Below, piece by piece: positions 7,326 through 16,277 of a stretch of DNA of 32,042 nt. The notes under the pieces are model-generated. The model saw nothing but the letters and a program-made list of their open reading frames with translations, searched no databases and was not told the DNA's origin. A program made the position numbers and the translations under genes. The stretch's first letter is position 1. Each line of letters opens with the position of its first letter. The stretch lies in contig JAJYEJ010000005.1 of assembly GCA_021785805.1 (NCBI GenBank), positions 1 to 32,042 of the forward strand, read 5' to 3'. This DNA comes from Microcaldota archaeon (GTDB lineage: Archaea; Micrarchaeota; Micrarchaeia; Micrarchaeales; Micrarchaeaceae).

Positions 7326-7904
7326 CTATGTGTACCTAGCGGTCACCCTGAACGCCCTTGGCACCGAATGGACCTGGGAGGGAAGCCCCACCGAGGTATA
7401 GTTCAGCCAGACGTAACCGGTGAATGTGCTGCCCAGGTTGCCTGTCGCCGCATTGCCGGCTGAGTCGTAACATATTACGGACAGCTTGGCGGTACCATCG
7501 CTGTACATGTACTTCCCGTACTGGAGGGTTGCGTCAGGGTACGTTACCCTAGCGGTCAGGTAGTCCTGGACCTTCGTGTTGCCCGTACCTGGGAAGTTCC
7601 CGGTATTGTTGACTGTGCTGGAGCACGCCGCTCCAGTTATATTTATCGCGCTTCCGGTGGTCTGCGATATGAATAGTATCATGGTACCGTTAGGATATAT
7701 CGCATAGCTGTCGCACGAGAACCCTGGAAGCGCGTCGCATGATTGAGGTGCGTTCGCCAGGTTGAATATGCCGAGCTCCAGTATCACGTATATGGCTATG
7801 GTTATGATCAGTATCGCTATGCCATATGATAGGAGGAAGTCTATCGCAGCCTGCCCTCTGCCGCTATGTGCCGTCCTGCGTGGGCTGCGCTTAGCGCTAG
7901 GCAT
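7326..7904 (-). CDS. class III signal peptide (pilin-like) protein
   Basis: GRGQAAIDFLLSYGIAILIITIAIYVILELGIF N-terminus resembling archaeal prepilins. Confidence 0.7.
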   Translation of the reverse strand: MPSAKRSPRRTAHSGRGQAAIDFLLSYGIAILIITIAIYVILELGIFNLANAPQSCDALPGFSCDSYAIYPNGTMILFISQTTGSAINITGAACSSTVNNTGNFPGTGNTKVQDYLTARVTYPDATLQYGKYMYSDGTAKLSVICYDSAGNAATGNLGSTFTGYVWLNYTSVGLPSQVHSVPRAFRVTARYT

Positions 7905-9108
7905 CCTGCTGTTCGTCCTCCCTCACCTTTCCAACCCGTATCCTTACACCGGAGGTATCCCTGGTTATCTTTATGTCCAGGCTGTCGTTGCCGAACATCC
8001 TTTGCAGCTCTTCGTACGTGTATGATCCTATCCCATCCTTCTGCGCGCCCTTGTTCTTAAGTATCTCGTTCCTCCGCTCGAGCAGCTTCTCCTTCTCGTA
8101 TTCTGTGTATATGAGCGAGAGCTTTGGCACCTCCTTGGACTCGAAGAGTGCATCAATATCCAGGTTTATCTGCCGGTATCCCGCGTCCTGCAGTATGAAA
8201 GGAAGCACGGCTCCGAACTCTGCCTTGACCTCTTTCACGACGGTCTCTACGCTCTCCTTGAATCCGGCTATGAGGAACTCATCGCTGTTCAGGAAACCTA
8301 TGGTTACGTTCTTGGTGATGTTCTTGACGGAGTCCTGCAAGAGCTGGGACACCAGTCTGAGGAGCACTATGGCAGAGCGCTCTCCGAGGGTCTTCGCATA
8401 TGTGGCGAGGTTCCCTATCTTGAGCGTGCCTATCACATACTGCTCGCCGGCGTTTATCGACCTCTCCACCTCCTTGGATATCCTTTCCTCGTCAGGAAGA
8501 TCGACAAGCGGGTCGAACCTCTTGCCCTTCTTCTGCAGGAATAGGGTGACGAGGCTCCTCATCTCGTTCGGATCGAACGGCTTCTTTATGTAATAATCCG
8601 CGCCGTACTTTATACCCTTGAACCTGTTGCTCGTCGGGTCCATGGCGCTTACTAGTATGACGACGGTGTTGTTGATGTCCGGATCGCTCTTCACAGTCTG
8701 GCATATGTCAAGGCCATCCTTGTGCGGCAGCATAAGGTCCAGTATCACGAGATCCGGCTTCATCTCCCTGATCGCCTGTATCGCCTCCCCTCCATCGTAT
8801 ATCTGCTTGGCGTCAAAACCCTTTCCGATGGAGAGCAACATCAGCTTGTTTATGTTCTTATCGTCTTCCACTATGAGCACCTTTCTGGTCTCGTGTCCCT
8901 CCTGAAGCACGTAATATGTGAGGATGCCGCCGTTGCTCCTGGAAGCTATGCTCTTGTCCTTCTCGAGTTCAGATAGGGCGCCCTTAAGCGCAGACGCGCT
9001 TACACCCCTACTGAAAGCCATGTCGTTAAGTTCGTTGTATGCTATCTGCTGCCTGTCATTGATTATCGATAGTAATTCCTCCTTAAAATTAGCGTTGTTG
9101 TCGTCCAT
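7897..9108 (-). CDS. response regulator: N-terminal helical/wHTH-like region, REC domain, C-terminal degenerate GGDEF-like domain
   Basis: VLIVEDDKNINKLML..PDLVILDLMLPHKDGLDIC..VILVSAMD..KKPFDPNEM; then DPLVDLPDEERI..GTLKIGNLATYAKTLGERSAIVLLRLVSQLL..IGFLNSDEFLI. Start placed at ATG 9108 (MDDNNANFKEELL) rather than 9249. Confidence 0.8.
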   Translation of the reverse strand: MDDNNANFKEELLSIINDRQQIAYNELNDMAFSRGVSASALKGALSELEKDKSIASRSNGGILTYYVLQEGHETRKVLIVEDDKNINKLMLLSIGKGFDAKQIYDGGEAIQAIREMKPDLVILDLMLPHKDGLDICQTVKSDPDINNTVVILVSAMDPTSNRFKGIKYGADYYIKKPFDPNEMRSLVTLFLQKKGKRFDPLVDLPDEERISKEVERSINAGEQYVIGTLKIGNLATYAKTLGERSAIVLLRLVSQLLQDSVKNITKNVTIGFLNSDEFLIAGFKESVETVVKEVKAEFGAVLPFILQDAGYRQINLDIDALFESKEVPKLSLIYTEYEKEKLLERRNEILKNKGAQKDGIGSYTYEELQRMFGNDSLDIKITRDTSGVRIRVGKVREDEQQDA

Positions 9109-9266
9109 GCCGGTCACCGGATTAATATAAACGAAAAGGCTAATATGCCTTGCTGTGCCCGTTTTGTATCGCAAGTATGCAGTACTTACTTTAACGTTAG
9201 CTCGGAGATGCCGATTTATAGGACTAAGAGTTTTAACCTTTGCTTGCATAGCTAAATAGTGGTCGC

Positions 9267-10523
9267 ATGTCGTTTAAGTCCCAGTCCGCAATGGAATACC
9301 TCATGACATATGGGTGGGCGATTCTCATCGTAGCTGTAGTATTGGGCGCGCTCTACTCGCTGGGCATATTCAACGGGGCGAACTTCCTGGGAGGGGCATG
9401 CGTGGCGAGTACGGGGTACCTCTGCTCCAATCCTCTGCTTTCCACAAGTGGAACCCTTTCCTTCACATACGGGTACCAGGGGTCGAACGTCACGATAGTG
9501 GGATTCGCATGCACGAACACTAACACTGCACCGGCATCCTTCACGTCGTCAGGGTCACCAGACCTACAGCCAGGGCAGGAGGAGAGTGTTAGTGTATCGT
9601 GCACCCTTACTTCTAATTCGATCGGCTCGGACTTTAGCGGTTACTTGTGGGTCGAGTATGATCAGGCTGGACAGAGCGACCTTATCGCAAAGATAGCCAG
9701 CATAAGCACCACAGTTGCTACCGGAATCAGCGGAGGGGCAACATGTAGCGGCTCAGGAACTAATACCTTAACAGTGACAAATAGCCTCACAATATCATCT
9801 GTGCCGTATACGGCAAGTGTAAGTTATGCCATGTATGGAGGCGGCGGGGGACAAGGATGGGATAATACGACCTCAGGCTTTAATGGAAATTATATCACAG
9901 GTAGTTTTGCAGTCACGGCAGGTGATGCATTGGCTCTATACGCGGGCGGGGGAGGTGGAGGGGGTTGGTGCTCGGGAGGTGGGGGCGGAAGCGGCTGGTA
10001 TGGAGGAGGTGGAGGGGGCGCCGAAAGTAACGCAGGCGGAGGTGGGGGCGGAAGCTCGGCTATACTCGACAACGGCGCACTTGTACAGTACGCTAGCGGA
10101 GGACAAGGCGGATCTGGATATCAGAGCCCCCCGACAAATATTGAGGACGGAGGTGGGGGCGGATCCGATGTGGGTGGCAGCGGAGGGACCGGCACATTCG
10201 CCAACGGAGCCGCAGGATCAGGTTATAAAGGAGGGGCAGGCGGAGGCTGTGGAGGGGACGACGGAGGGAATGGAGGGAATGGAGGCATGGGCGGAAGCCA
10301 AGGCTCCAACGCCATCCCTGGAGGAGGGGGAGGAGGTTATGGTGCAGGTGGAGGAAGCAATGGTGGCGCAGGAGGATCGAATGGTGGGAATGGTGGAGGA
10401 AGCTATGGTGGCGCCGGAGGTGACTCCGGTAGTGGCGGCAGCGCCCCCGGAGAAATTGGCGGTGGCGGCGGAAGTGGAGGCAAGATAACCCTCACATGGT
10501 CCGGATCCTCTTGCCCGATATGA
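9267..10523 (+). CDS. pilin-like N-terminal module fused to Gly-rich C-terminal domain
   Basis: QSAMEYLMTYGWAILIVAVVLGALYSLGIFNGANFLGGACVA.. then long (G)n-rich region. Confidence 0.8.
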   Translation: MSFKSQSAMEYLMTYGWAILIVAVVLGALYSLGIFNGANFLGGACVASTGYLCSNPLLSTSGTLSFTYGYQGSNVTIVGFACTNTNTAPASFTSSGSPDLQPGQEESVSVSCTLTSNSIGSDFSGYLWVEYDQAGQSDLIAKIASISTTVATGISGGATCSGSGTNTLTVTNSLTISSVPYTASVSYAMYGGGGGQGWDNTTSGFNGNYITGSFAVTAGDALALYAGGGGGGGWCSGGGGGSGWYGGGGGGAESNAGGGGGGSSAILDNGALVQYASGGQGGSGYQSPPTNIEDGGGGGSDVGGSGGTGTFANGAAGSGYKGGAGGGCGGDDGGNGGNGGMGGSQGSNAIPGGGGGGYGAGGGSNGGAGGSNGGNGGGSYGGAGGDSGSGGSAPGEIGGGGGSGGKITLTWSGSSCPI

Positions 10524-10604
10524 CTTATTATGTTGTAACGCCGTAACGGAACAACAGGATATCAGGCCCATGCTTTGGCACAGGCAAGGCTATTAAACAC
10601 AGTG

Positions 10605-10888
10605 AGCGGGAAATCCCACACCCTCTTCAGAGGGTCCCATTTATGGGTGGGATGAGAGCGAACCGCAGACAGAAAGGCATATAAATATGGATATTGATGA
10701 TATGTTCAAACAGGAACGAGGTCGGATAGACCTTGCGAGTAAAGAGGTTCCCAGAGGTTGCGTGCCTGTTCGCCATAACTTCTGCCAAAAGGTCTCGAAA
10801 GAGATGGTCTCGCTGACCGATAAAACACATCCTCTGCAAAACGCGGAGGAAGCCCACGCCGTTCACGGGTGGGAGGATGTCACACTTT
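10605..10888 (+). mobile_element. IS200/IS605-related mini-element or decayed IS with both hairpin ends; possible guide-RNA-bearing right end
   Basis: Left: GAAATCCC (10610-10617), CCCTC-TTCA-GAGGG (10621-10634), CCCA-TTTA-TGGG (10636-10647). Right: CCCAC(G)CCG-TTCA-CGG-GTGGG (10853-10873), ending GGATGTCAC. ORF between resembles a TnpB C-terminal tail. Confidence 0.5.
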
Positions 10889-10930
10889 AATTCCGCACTA
10901 GAGGCATATAGAAGGCTCACAGAGTGAATT

Positions 10931-11971
10931 GTGATGGATAGAAGACCAAGACCTACCCACAGGAGGCATACCGCAAAGTATGTCACTTATCTTATCGTCG
11001 CGCTGATAATCGTAGGGATACTATATACAGCAGCGCAGTATGTATTCAACTCCTTGTCGGTCATAGGCATAAGCGGAGCTACGCCGCTCACCCTCACGAG
11101 CGCGACAAAGGTAATATCGCTAAATGGCAATGAATATGCCATGCACCTTACCTCTGTGGACGCCGCATTGGACCAAGCGGTAGTGACGCTCACACCGCTC
11201 CCGGTGTTCTACAACAGCGCTTATGATATCACGTTATACAAAGGCAATTCAACAAGGGTCAACATCGGCACTAAATATACGAATGTCGAGATAATGCTCA
11301 ATACGGTGCTGTCCAACACCACTGTGAACGTCACGGTGACGCCGGTGCCGCAGAGCTATTCTATACAGCCTGATTCCTCGAGGATCGATGTCGTCAACGC
11401 TTCGCTGACAAGCATACATCGCACAACATCCACCACGACTACGACCACTACCACAACAACCACTACGACGACCACGACAACTACGTCAACAACCACTACG
11501 ACGACCACGACTACGGCGCCTAGCGGCAGCACACAGGCCATGACCCTACTCGTACAGAGCGTTTATTACCCGCTGATGGTGAATTATAGCAAGATGTACA
11601 ACAACACGATCAACTGCACCTCGACGCTTTACAACAGCACATATGCGAGCCACTGGGGTCATATCGCGAAAGGATCAAACACCTATTACAATATATCGGC
11701 GCTGGTTCCAGATACCATGACACTGGACCTGGCACAGGGAGGCAGTTCGCCTGTCTACTTCGCGTTGTACAAGACACACGACAGGAGCGGGCTCTTCGAT
11801 GGGGTGGCGCTAAATATAACGATAAACACAACGTCGGGACTGCTTTCTGGAGCGACACTGGCTGGAGGGGTCTTCGGTGGCCTTAACATCACGCAGATGA
11901 GAACTGGCTACAACTCTGCCAGGAGCTACAACAACGCATGCGGGATAGAAGTGGCCGCTTCGACTTCGTGA
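10931..11971 (+). CDS. membrane-anchored surface protein with Thr-rich linker
   Basis: N-terminal TM (YVTYLIVALIIVGILYTAAQYVF), ~35-residue Thr run, C-terminal domain with sequons. Confidence 0.75.
   Translation: MMDRRPRPTHRRHTAKYVTYLIVALIIVGILYTAAQYVFNSLSVIGISGATPLTLTSATKVISLNGNEYAMHLTSVDAALDQAVVTLTPLPVFYNSAYDITLYKGNSTRVNIGTKYTNVEIMLNTVLSNTTVNVTVTPVPQSYSIQPDSSRIDVVNASLTSIHRTTSTTTTTTTTTTTTTTTTTTSTTTTTTTTTAPSGSTQAMTLLVQSVYYPLMVNYSKMYNNTINCTSTLYNSTYASHWGHIAKGSNTYYNISALVPDTMTLDLAQGGSSPVYFALYKTHDRSGLFDGVALNITINTTSGLLSGATLAGGVFGGLNITQMRTGYNSARSYNNACGIEVAASTS
11454..11511 (+). repeat. in-frame direct repeat in Thr-linker coding sequence
   Basis: 25-nt CAACAACCACTACGACGACCACGAC at 11454-11478 and 11487-11511 (33-nt period). 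Confidence 0.8.
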
Positions 11972-12003
11972 TAGGGCCTTAGGCACTGAATGGAAGTGTT
12001 AGT

Positions 12004-13374
12004 ATGACATATGAAGTACTGCAGGGCCAAAGCGCCATGGAGTATCTCATGACATACGGATGGGCCATTCTCATAGTGGCAGTGGTCCTGGGGGCGCTCT
12101 ATTCTCTGGGCATATTCAACGGCTCAAATTTTCTTGGAGGGACGTGCGTAGCGGCTCCTGGTTACCTCTGCAGCAATCCGCTCCTGGCCACTGACGGTAC
12201 GCTTTCCCTAACATACGGGTATCAGGGACCGAATGTCACCGTAGTGGGATTCGCCTGCACCAACACTACCACTGCGCCCTCGTCATTCGCATCGTCAGGG
12301 TCCTCTAACCTTGAACCTGGACAAGAGGAGAGCGTAAGCGTATCGTGCCCTCTCCCTTCAGGAGCCACGATTGGGACCCCTTACTCCGGATACCTCTGGG
12401 TGGAGTATGACCAGGCGGGACAGAGCAATCTGATAGCGAGGTTCGCGACTGCAAGGCTTACGGCTTCGGTTGCAGCTGGAGTCGATATGTACATGTACGT
12501 GGCTGCCGCCAATTATATCTACGTAGTTTCGACTGCCAACTACCTGATAACGGATACGATTCCGGTTGGAGCGCCGCTTAGCAACATGTATCTTGATAAG
12601 AGCGATGGTATGGCATATGGTTATTATGAAGATAACATATATACGATAGATACGTCAAAGAATGAGGTAACCAATGTTTTAACTATGCCTTCTCAGGTCC
12701 AGCAGATGGCTGTGGACCCGTCAGGCGGCGAGATTTTTACTGTTTCAAATGCCGGGAACGAGCTGTATGCGATCTCCGTCTCGAATTACGCGATTATCGG
12801 CAGCAAGAGCATAGTGCGGCCATTTTCCGTAGCTGTGGACCCGAATGGTGATTATGTCTACGTATCCGCAGGAGGATCGTGCGAGTCGATGGGCGGCAGC
12901 GTATATGTCTTGTCCTCTTCCTCGTTTGCGACATTGAACACGATTACGATGTCATTTCTAAACTGTCCTGTCGAAACGATCGTTGAACCGAATTCCGAGA
13001 ACCTCTATATTACAGAGAATGGCTGCCCATCCGGCCATATCATATCGCTTTCCAATGACGTAGTGCTTTCACCCTCGCCGCAACTATGCGGAGGTGAAGG
13101 GCTTGGGACTTCCATATCGCCAGATAGCGAATATCTATATGCTGGAATCGCTAGTTCTTTCAACAAGGTCTTTGTTAGCAATTACATTGCGCAGTCGGTA
13201 GCTGAGGCATCCGATAATCTTTTACAGTCCGCAATCTCGCCGAATGGCAATACCATAGCGTTTAGTGACTGGGCCCATAACGTCGTTGATTTCTATAATA
13301 CATCCACAACAGACCAGGTTGCACAGGTTACCATGCCTACGACACCGATGGGGATAGTCTACGTCACTAAATAG
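12004..13374 (+). CDS. pilin-like N-terminal module fused to YVTN-type beta-propeller domain
   Basis: QSAMEYLMTYGWAILIVAVVLGALYSLGIFNGSNFLGGTCVAAPGYLCSNPL then repeats such as QQMAVDPSGGEIFTVS, SVAVDPNGDYVYVSAGG, SISPDSEYLYAG, AISPNGNTIAFS. Confidence 0.85.
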   Translation: MTYEVLQGQSAMEYLMTYGWAILIVAVVLGALYSLGIFNGSNFLGGTCVAAPGYLCSNPLLATDGTLSLTYGYQGPNVTVVGFACTNTTTAPSSFASSGSSNLEPGQEESVSVSCPLPSGATIGTPYSGYLWVEYDQAGQSNLIARFATARLTASVAAGVDMYMYVAAANYIYVVSTANYLITDTIPVGAPLSNMYLDKSDGMAYGYYEDNIYTIDTSKNEVTNVLTMPSQVQQMAVDPSGGEIFTVSNAGNELYAISVSNYAIIGSKSIVRPFSVAVDPNGDYVYVSAGGSCESMGGSVYVLSSSSFATLNTITMSFLNCPVETIVEPNSENLYITENGCPSGHIISLSNDVVLSPSPQLCGGEGLGTSISPDSEYLYAGIASSFNKVFVSNYIAQSVAEASDNLLQSAISPNGNTIAFSDWAHNVVDFYNTSTTDQVAQVTMPTTPMGIVYVTK

Positions 13375-13399
13375 GTGTGATTCGGCAGACCCGCCCCGA

Positions 13400-15715
13400 T
13401 TATGCTCCCTGCTGGTCCTTCTTCCTTGCCTTCTTTGGCGATATTGGCAGGGTGAACTTGAACGTGCTGCCCTCCCCCTGTTTCGAATCGAAATTGATCT
13501 TTCCGCCGTGGAGCTTGACCAGGTCTCTCGTTATCGACAAACCGAGGCCTGTGCCTGCTCCCGGCTGCTGCACTAAGCCCTTCTTCGTCGCTTCGTAGAA
13601 CTTCCTCCTAAAGAGCTTCTTCTTGTCGTCTTCGGATATACCTATGCCTGTATCTATCACCCTGCAGAGGACCTTGTTCTTCCCTAGCCTGGACACGTCT
13701 ACGGTTATGCCGCCCTTTTCGGTGAACTTGATTGCGTTGCCTATCAGGTTGACGAACACCTGTATCAGCCTGTTCGGATCGGCGCTTATCTTCGGCACAT
13801 CGAAGTTTACCTTCCAGGTGAACTCCAGTCCCTTGTTCCTCGCGGACTCCTCGAGCGCTTTTATGCTCGGGTTGTTCGCCATGTTCTGGAGGTCCACCTC
13901 TTTCAGCTCGAGCTTGACCTTCTCCGCCTCGAGCTTCGCCGCGTCCAGCACCTGCTGTATTATCAGCATGAGCCTGTCGGCCTCGTCTATCGCTGTCTTC
14001 AGGTACTCCTTCTGCTCGTCATTGAGGTTGCCGAACTCGCCGTTGTACAGCAGTGTGGAAAATCCCTTTATGTTGGTGAGCGGTGTCTTGAGCTCATGGG
14101 ATATGTTGTATATGAACTGCGACTTAAGCTCCCCTTCCGTCCTGAGCCTTTTGAGCTGGCCGTTCAGGTCGTCGACTGCGCCTTTGAGCGAGTCGAGCGT
14201 GCGCTTGGTTTCAAGCTCCTTTATTATTATCATGTATCCTCCGGGATCGGTGCCGCTCCTTAGCATCCTCACGGAATGCACTGCAGGTATGTTGCCGGAA
14301 TCCTTTGCGATGAGATTGACGAAGGTGTTGTCAACCTTCCCCGAGTTCTTCACATAGGTCATGTCCCGATCGAGTATCCCCTTGTCCTCGTATATCGTCG
14401 CTATCCCCTTGCCAATCAGCTCTTCCTTCTTGTAGCCCAATACCTTCTCGACGACGATGTTGGTGTCTCTTATGTTGCCTATGGCGTCCACCTCCACCAC
14501 CACATCGGAGCTGCTGCTGATGAAGGCAATCAGGTCATCCCTGACCCTTTCTATATATCGCTCGGCCTCGGCCTTGCCCAGAAGGAATAGGTAGCCGTTG
14601 AAGAACCTTTTGCTTATGAAATGGACATATGGCTGCGAATCGCCCAGTACCATGGTCACTGCGCCATGGATGAATTCCGGCTTCGCCTTGCCCTTCTTGT
14701 CTTCGAACATGCCGGTGAATTCGCGCTGGTCTCCCTTGCTCAGCATGTCGACCATGTTTCCTCCGAGAAGTATATTGCGGGCGCAGCCAAGCACCACCTG
14801 CGAGTTTGCGGATACGTCCTTGACCTTGAAATCGGAGTCCGTTATCACTATGCAGTTGTCCTTGCTGTCGCGTACGATCGCCATGAGCGCGCTGTTCATG
14901 AAAGCGTCGGAGACGTTGTTCACCGCGACGTGGACCAGCCTGTCGCTTATCTTGACGGCTGATGTCGCATATACATTTGGTATGCTGTTATCCGTAGCGG
15001 CAATTCCTGTGACCATGCCGACAGGCTGCGACAGCAGCTTTTGGATATCTGCATTCAGTATGTCGGATATCCTTATGCCCTGCATCCCCGTTATATCGAA
15101 CTCCTTTATCGCTATCTTGTTGAGCTTGACTATCTTGCCATCCTGTGCGACGAGGAACTGTGGGATGTAGTTGTTGAATGCCGCGTCAAAATACTCCGCA
15201 AGCCTGAGGTTCTTCCCTATCTCGGCCTTGTAGGCGATGGCGAACCCCATGAAAGACGCACCTAGCGTTATGCTCCCCATCATGCTCTCGCTGAACTTGC
15301 CCTCGCTCTTCGATAGGAGCTCCAGAACCGATACCACCCTGCTGCTGACAACAAGCGGAACGAGCGCGCAACTCTTGTAGCCCTCGTTCCTGTATGTTAT
15401 GAGCTCAGGGAAAGCGGAGTAGTCGCTGAGCTGGTTGTCGATGTATGGTCTCTTGGTGTTCCTTATATAGCCGTCAAGGTTGCTCTCCGACGCGATGCCA
15501 TCGAATTTCAGCGCTAACACCGAAGCCCTGTCCACACCGAATGAGTGCGACACGACGTCCGTGAAACGCTTGAGAACGTCGTCATCTGGCGCGGAGCCGT
15601 TGGCTATCGCTACTACGTCAGCAAGGAACTTGCTCATTACCAGGTCTTCCAGAATTTGGTCGCCAGCCAAGTACACACCGGTTTGTTTTTGCGCCGGTAT
15701 TGGACAAAAACCCAA
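13400..15715 (-). CDS. soluble sensor histidine kinase (GAF/PAS-like sensor region, HisKA, HATPase)
   Basis: FIYNISHELKTPLTNIKGFSTLLYNGEFG (H box), VFVNLIGNAIKFTEKGG (N box), VIDTGIGISEDDKKKLF, GTGLGLSITRDLVKLHGGKI. Internal start MSKFLADVV likely. Confidence 0.9.
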   Translation of the reverse strand: MGFCPIPAQKQTGVYLAGDQILEDLVMSKFLADVVAIANGSAPDDDVLKRFTDVVSHSFGVDRASVLALKFDGIASESNLDGYIRNTKRPYIDNQLSDYSAFPELITYRNEGYKSCALVPLVVSSRVVSVLELLSKSEGKFSESMMGSITLGASFMGFAIAYKAEIGKNLRLAEYFDAAFNNYIPQFLVAQDGKIVKLNKIAIKEFDITGMQGIRISDILNADIQKLLSQPVGMVTGIAATDNSIPNVYATSAVKISDRLVHVAVNNVSDAFMNSALMAIVRDSKDNCIVITDSDFKVKDVSANSQVVLGCARNILLGGNMVDMLSKGDQREFTGMFEDKKGKAKPEFIHGAVTMVLGDSQPYVHFISKRFFNGYLFLLGKAEAERYIERVRDDLIAFISSSSDVVVEVDAIGNIRDTNIVVEKVLGYKKEELIGKGIATIYEDKGILDRDMTYVKNSGKVDNTFVNLIAKDSGNIPAVHSVRMLRSGTDPGGYMIIIKELETKRTLDSLKGAVDDLNGQLKRLRTEGELKSQFIYNISHELKTPLTNIKGFSTLLYNGEFGNLNDEQKEYLKTAIDEADRLMLIIQQVLDAAKLEAEKVKLELKEVDLQNMANNPSIKALEESARNKGLEFTWKVNFDVPKISADPNRLIQVFVNLIGNAIKFTEKGGITVDVSRLGKNKVLCRVIDTGIGISEDDKKKLFRRKFYEATKKGLVQQPGAGTGLGLSITRDLVKLHGGKINFDSKQGEGSTFKFTLPISPKKARKKDQQGA

Positions 15716-15790
15716 TAGCTGTTAGGCAATTATAGAACATGCGAGAAAGTATTTAATATGTGCCATTGAGTTATAGAAAGGGTAAGGGAA

Positions 15791-16222
15791 ATGAGAATGA
15801 GACTGGGAAGGAAGTCCGACAAAAGAAGCCTGATGAAAAGGGCAGTTAGGGACTTCGAACTCGCAAGAAGGTACGGCGAAGCGAAGGAATATGTGACTGA
15901 ATCGGTCCTGTACCAGAAGGCAGCGGAGAAAATCCTCAGGGCCCTATCCATGAGGCACGCAAAGAAGCTCCCTAAGGACGCAAGCCTCGGATATCTCGCA
16001 AAGAAGGCAAGGATCCCTGAAAGCATATATGGGGATCTCGTTGAAATGCCTGATGAGCGTAGCGAGATGATAGAGGAGGAGGAGAGGCTGAGCTTCATGG
16101 ACATGGAGAAGGAGGAGGACCAGAACAGGGTTTTGGAGAGCACGGAGCGCAGCCACGCCATGACAAAGAGGAATGTGGTGAAGAGGCTGATGGACTACGC
16201 GATGGCAAGCACAAACCTTTAA
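15791..16222 (+). CDS. HEPN-like helical protein (tentative)
   Basis: AVRDFELARRYGEAKEYVTESVLYQKAAEKILRALSMRHAKKLPKDASLGYLAKKA resembles HEPN helices; all-alpha, charged. Confidence 0.45.
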   Translation: MRMRLGRKSDKRSLMKRAVRDFELARRYGEAKEYVTESVLYQKAAEKILRALSMRHAKKLPKDASLGYLAKKARIPESIYGDLVEMPDERSEMIEEEERLSFMDMEKEEDQNRVLESTERSHAMTKRNVVKRLMDYAMASTNL

Positions 16223-16277
16223 AGGTTCGAAGAGCACAATCCCTAGCGCAAGGATAGCTTGTTTTGTCGATGATTGA

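Noticed and set aside
9826-10571. Large overlapping ORFs in alternate frames of the Gly-rich gene (220 aa plus, 60 and 117 aa minus)
   Set aside because: Frame artefacts of the biased GGN-rich DNA; Pro-runs and Glu/Ala-runs mirror the glycine codons.
11356-11541. Val-run ORF on the minus strand
   Set aside because: Exact antisense of the Thr linker; no independent support.
14276-15265. Several 70-190 aa plus-strand ORFs antisense to the histidine kinase
   Set aside because: Lie entirely within a strongly supported kinase CDS; no recognisable domains.
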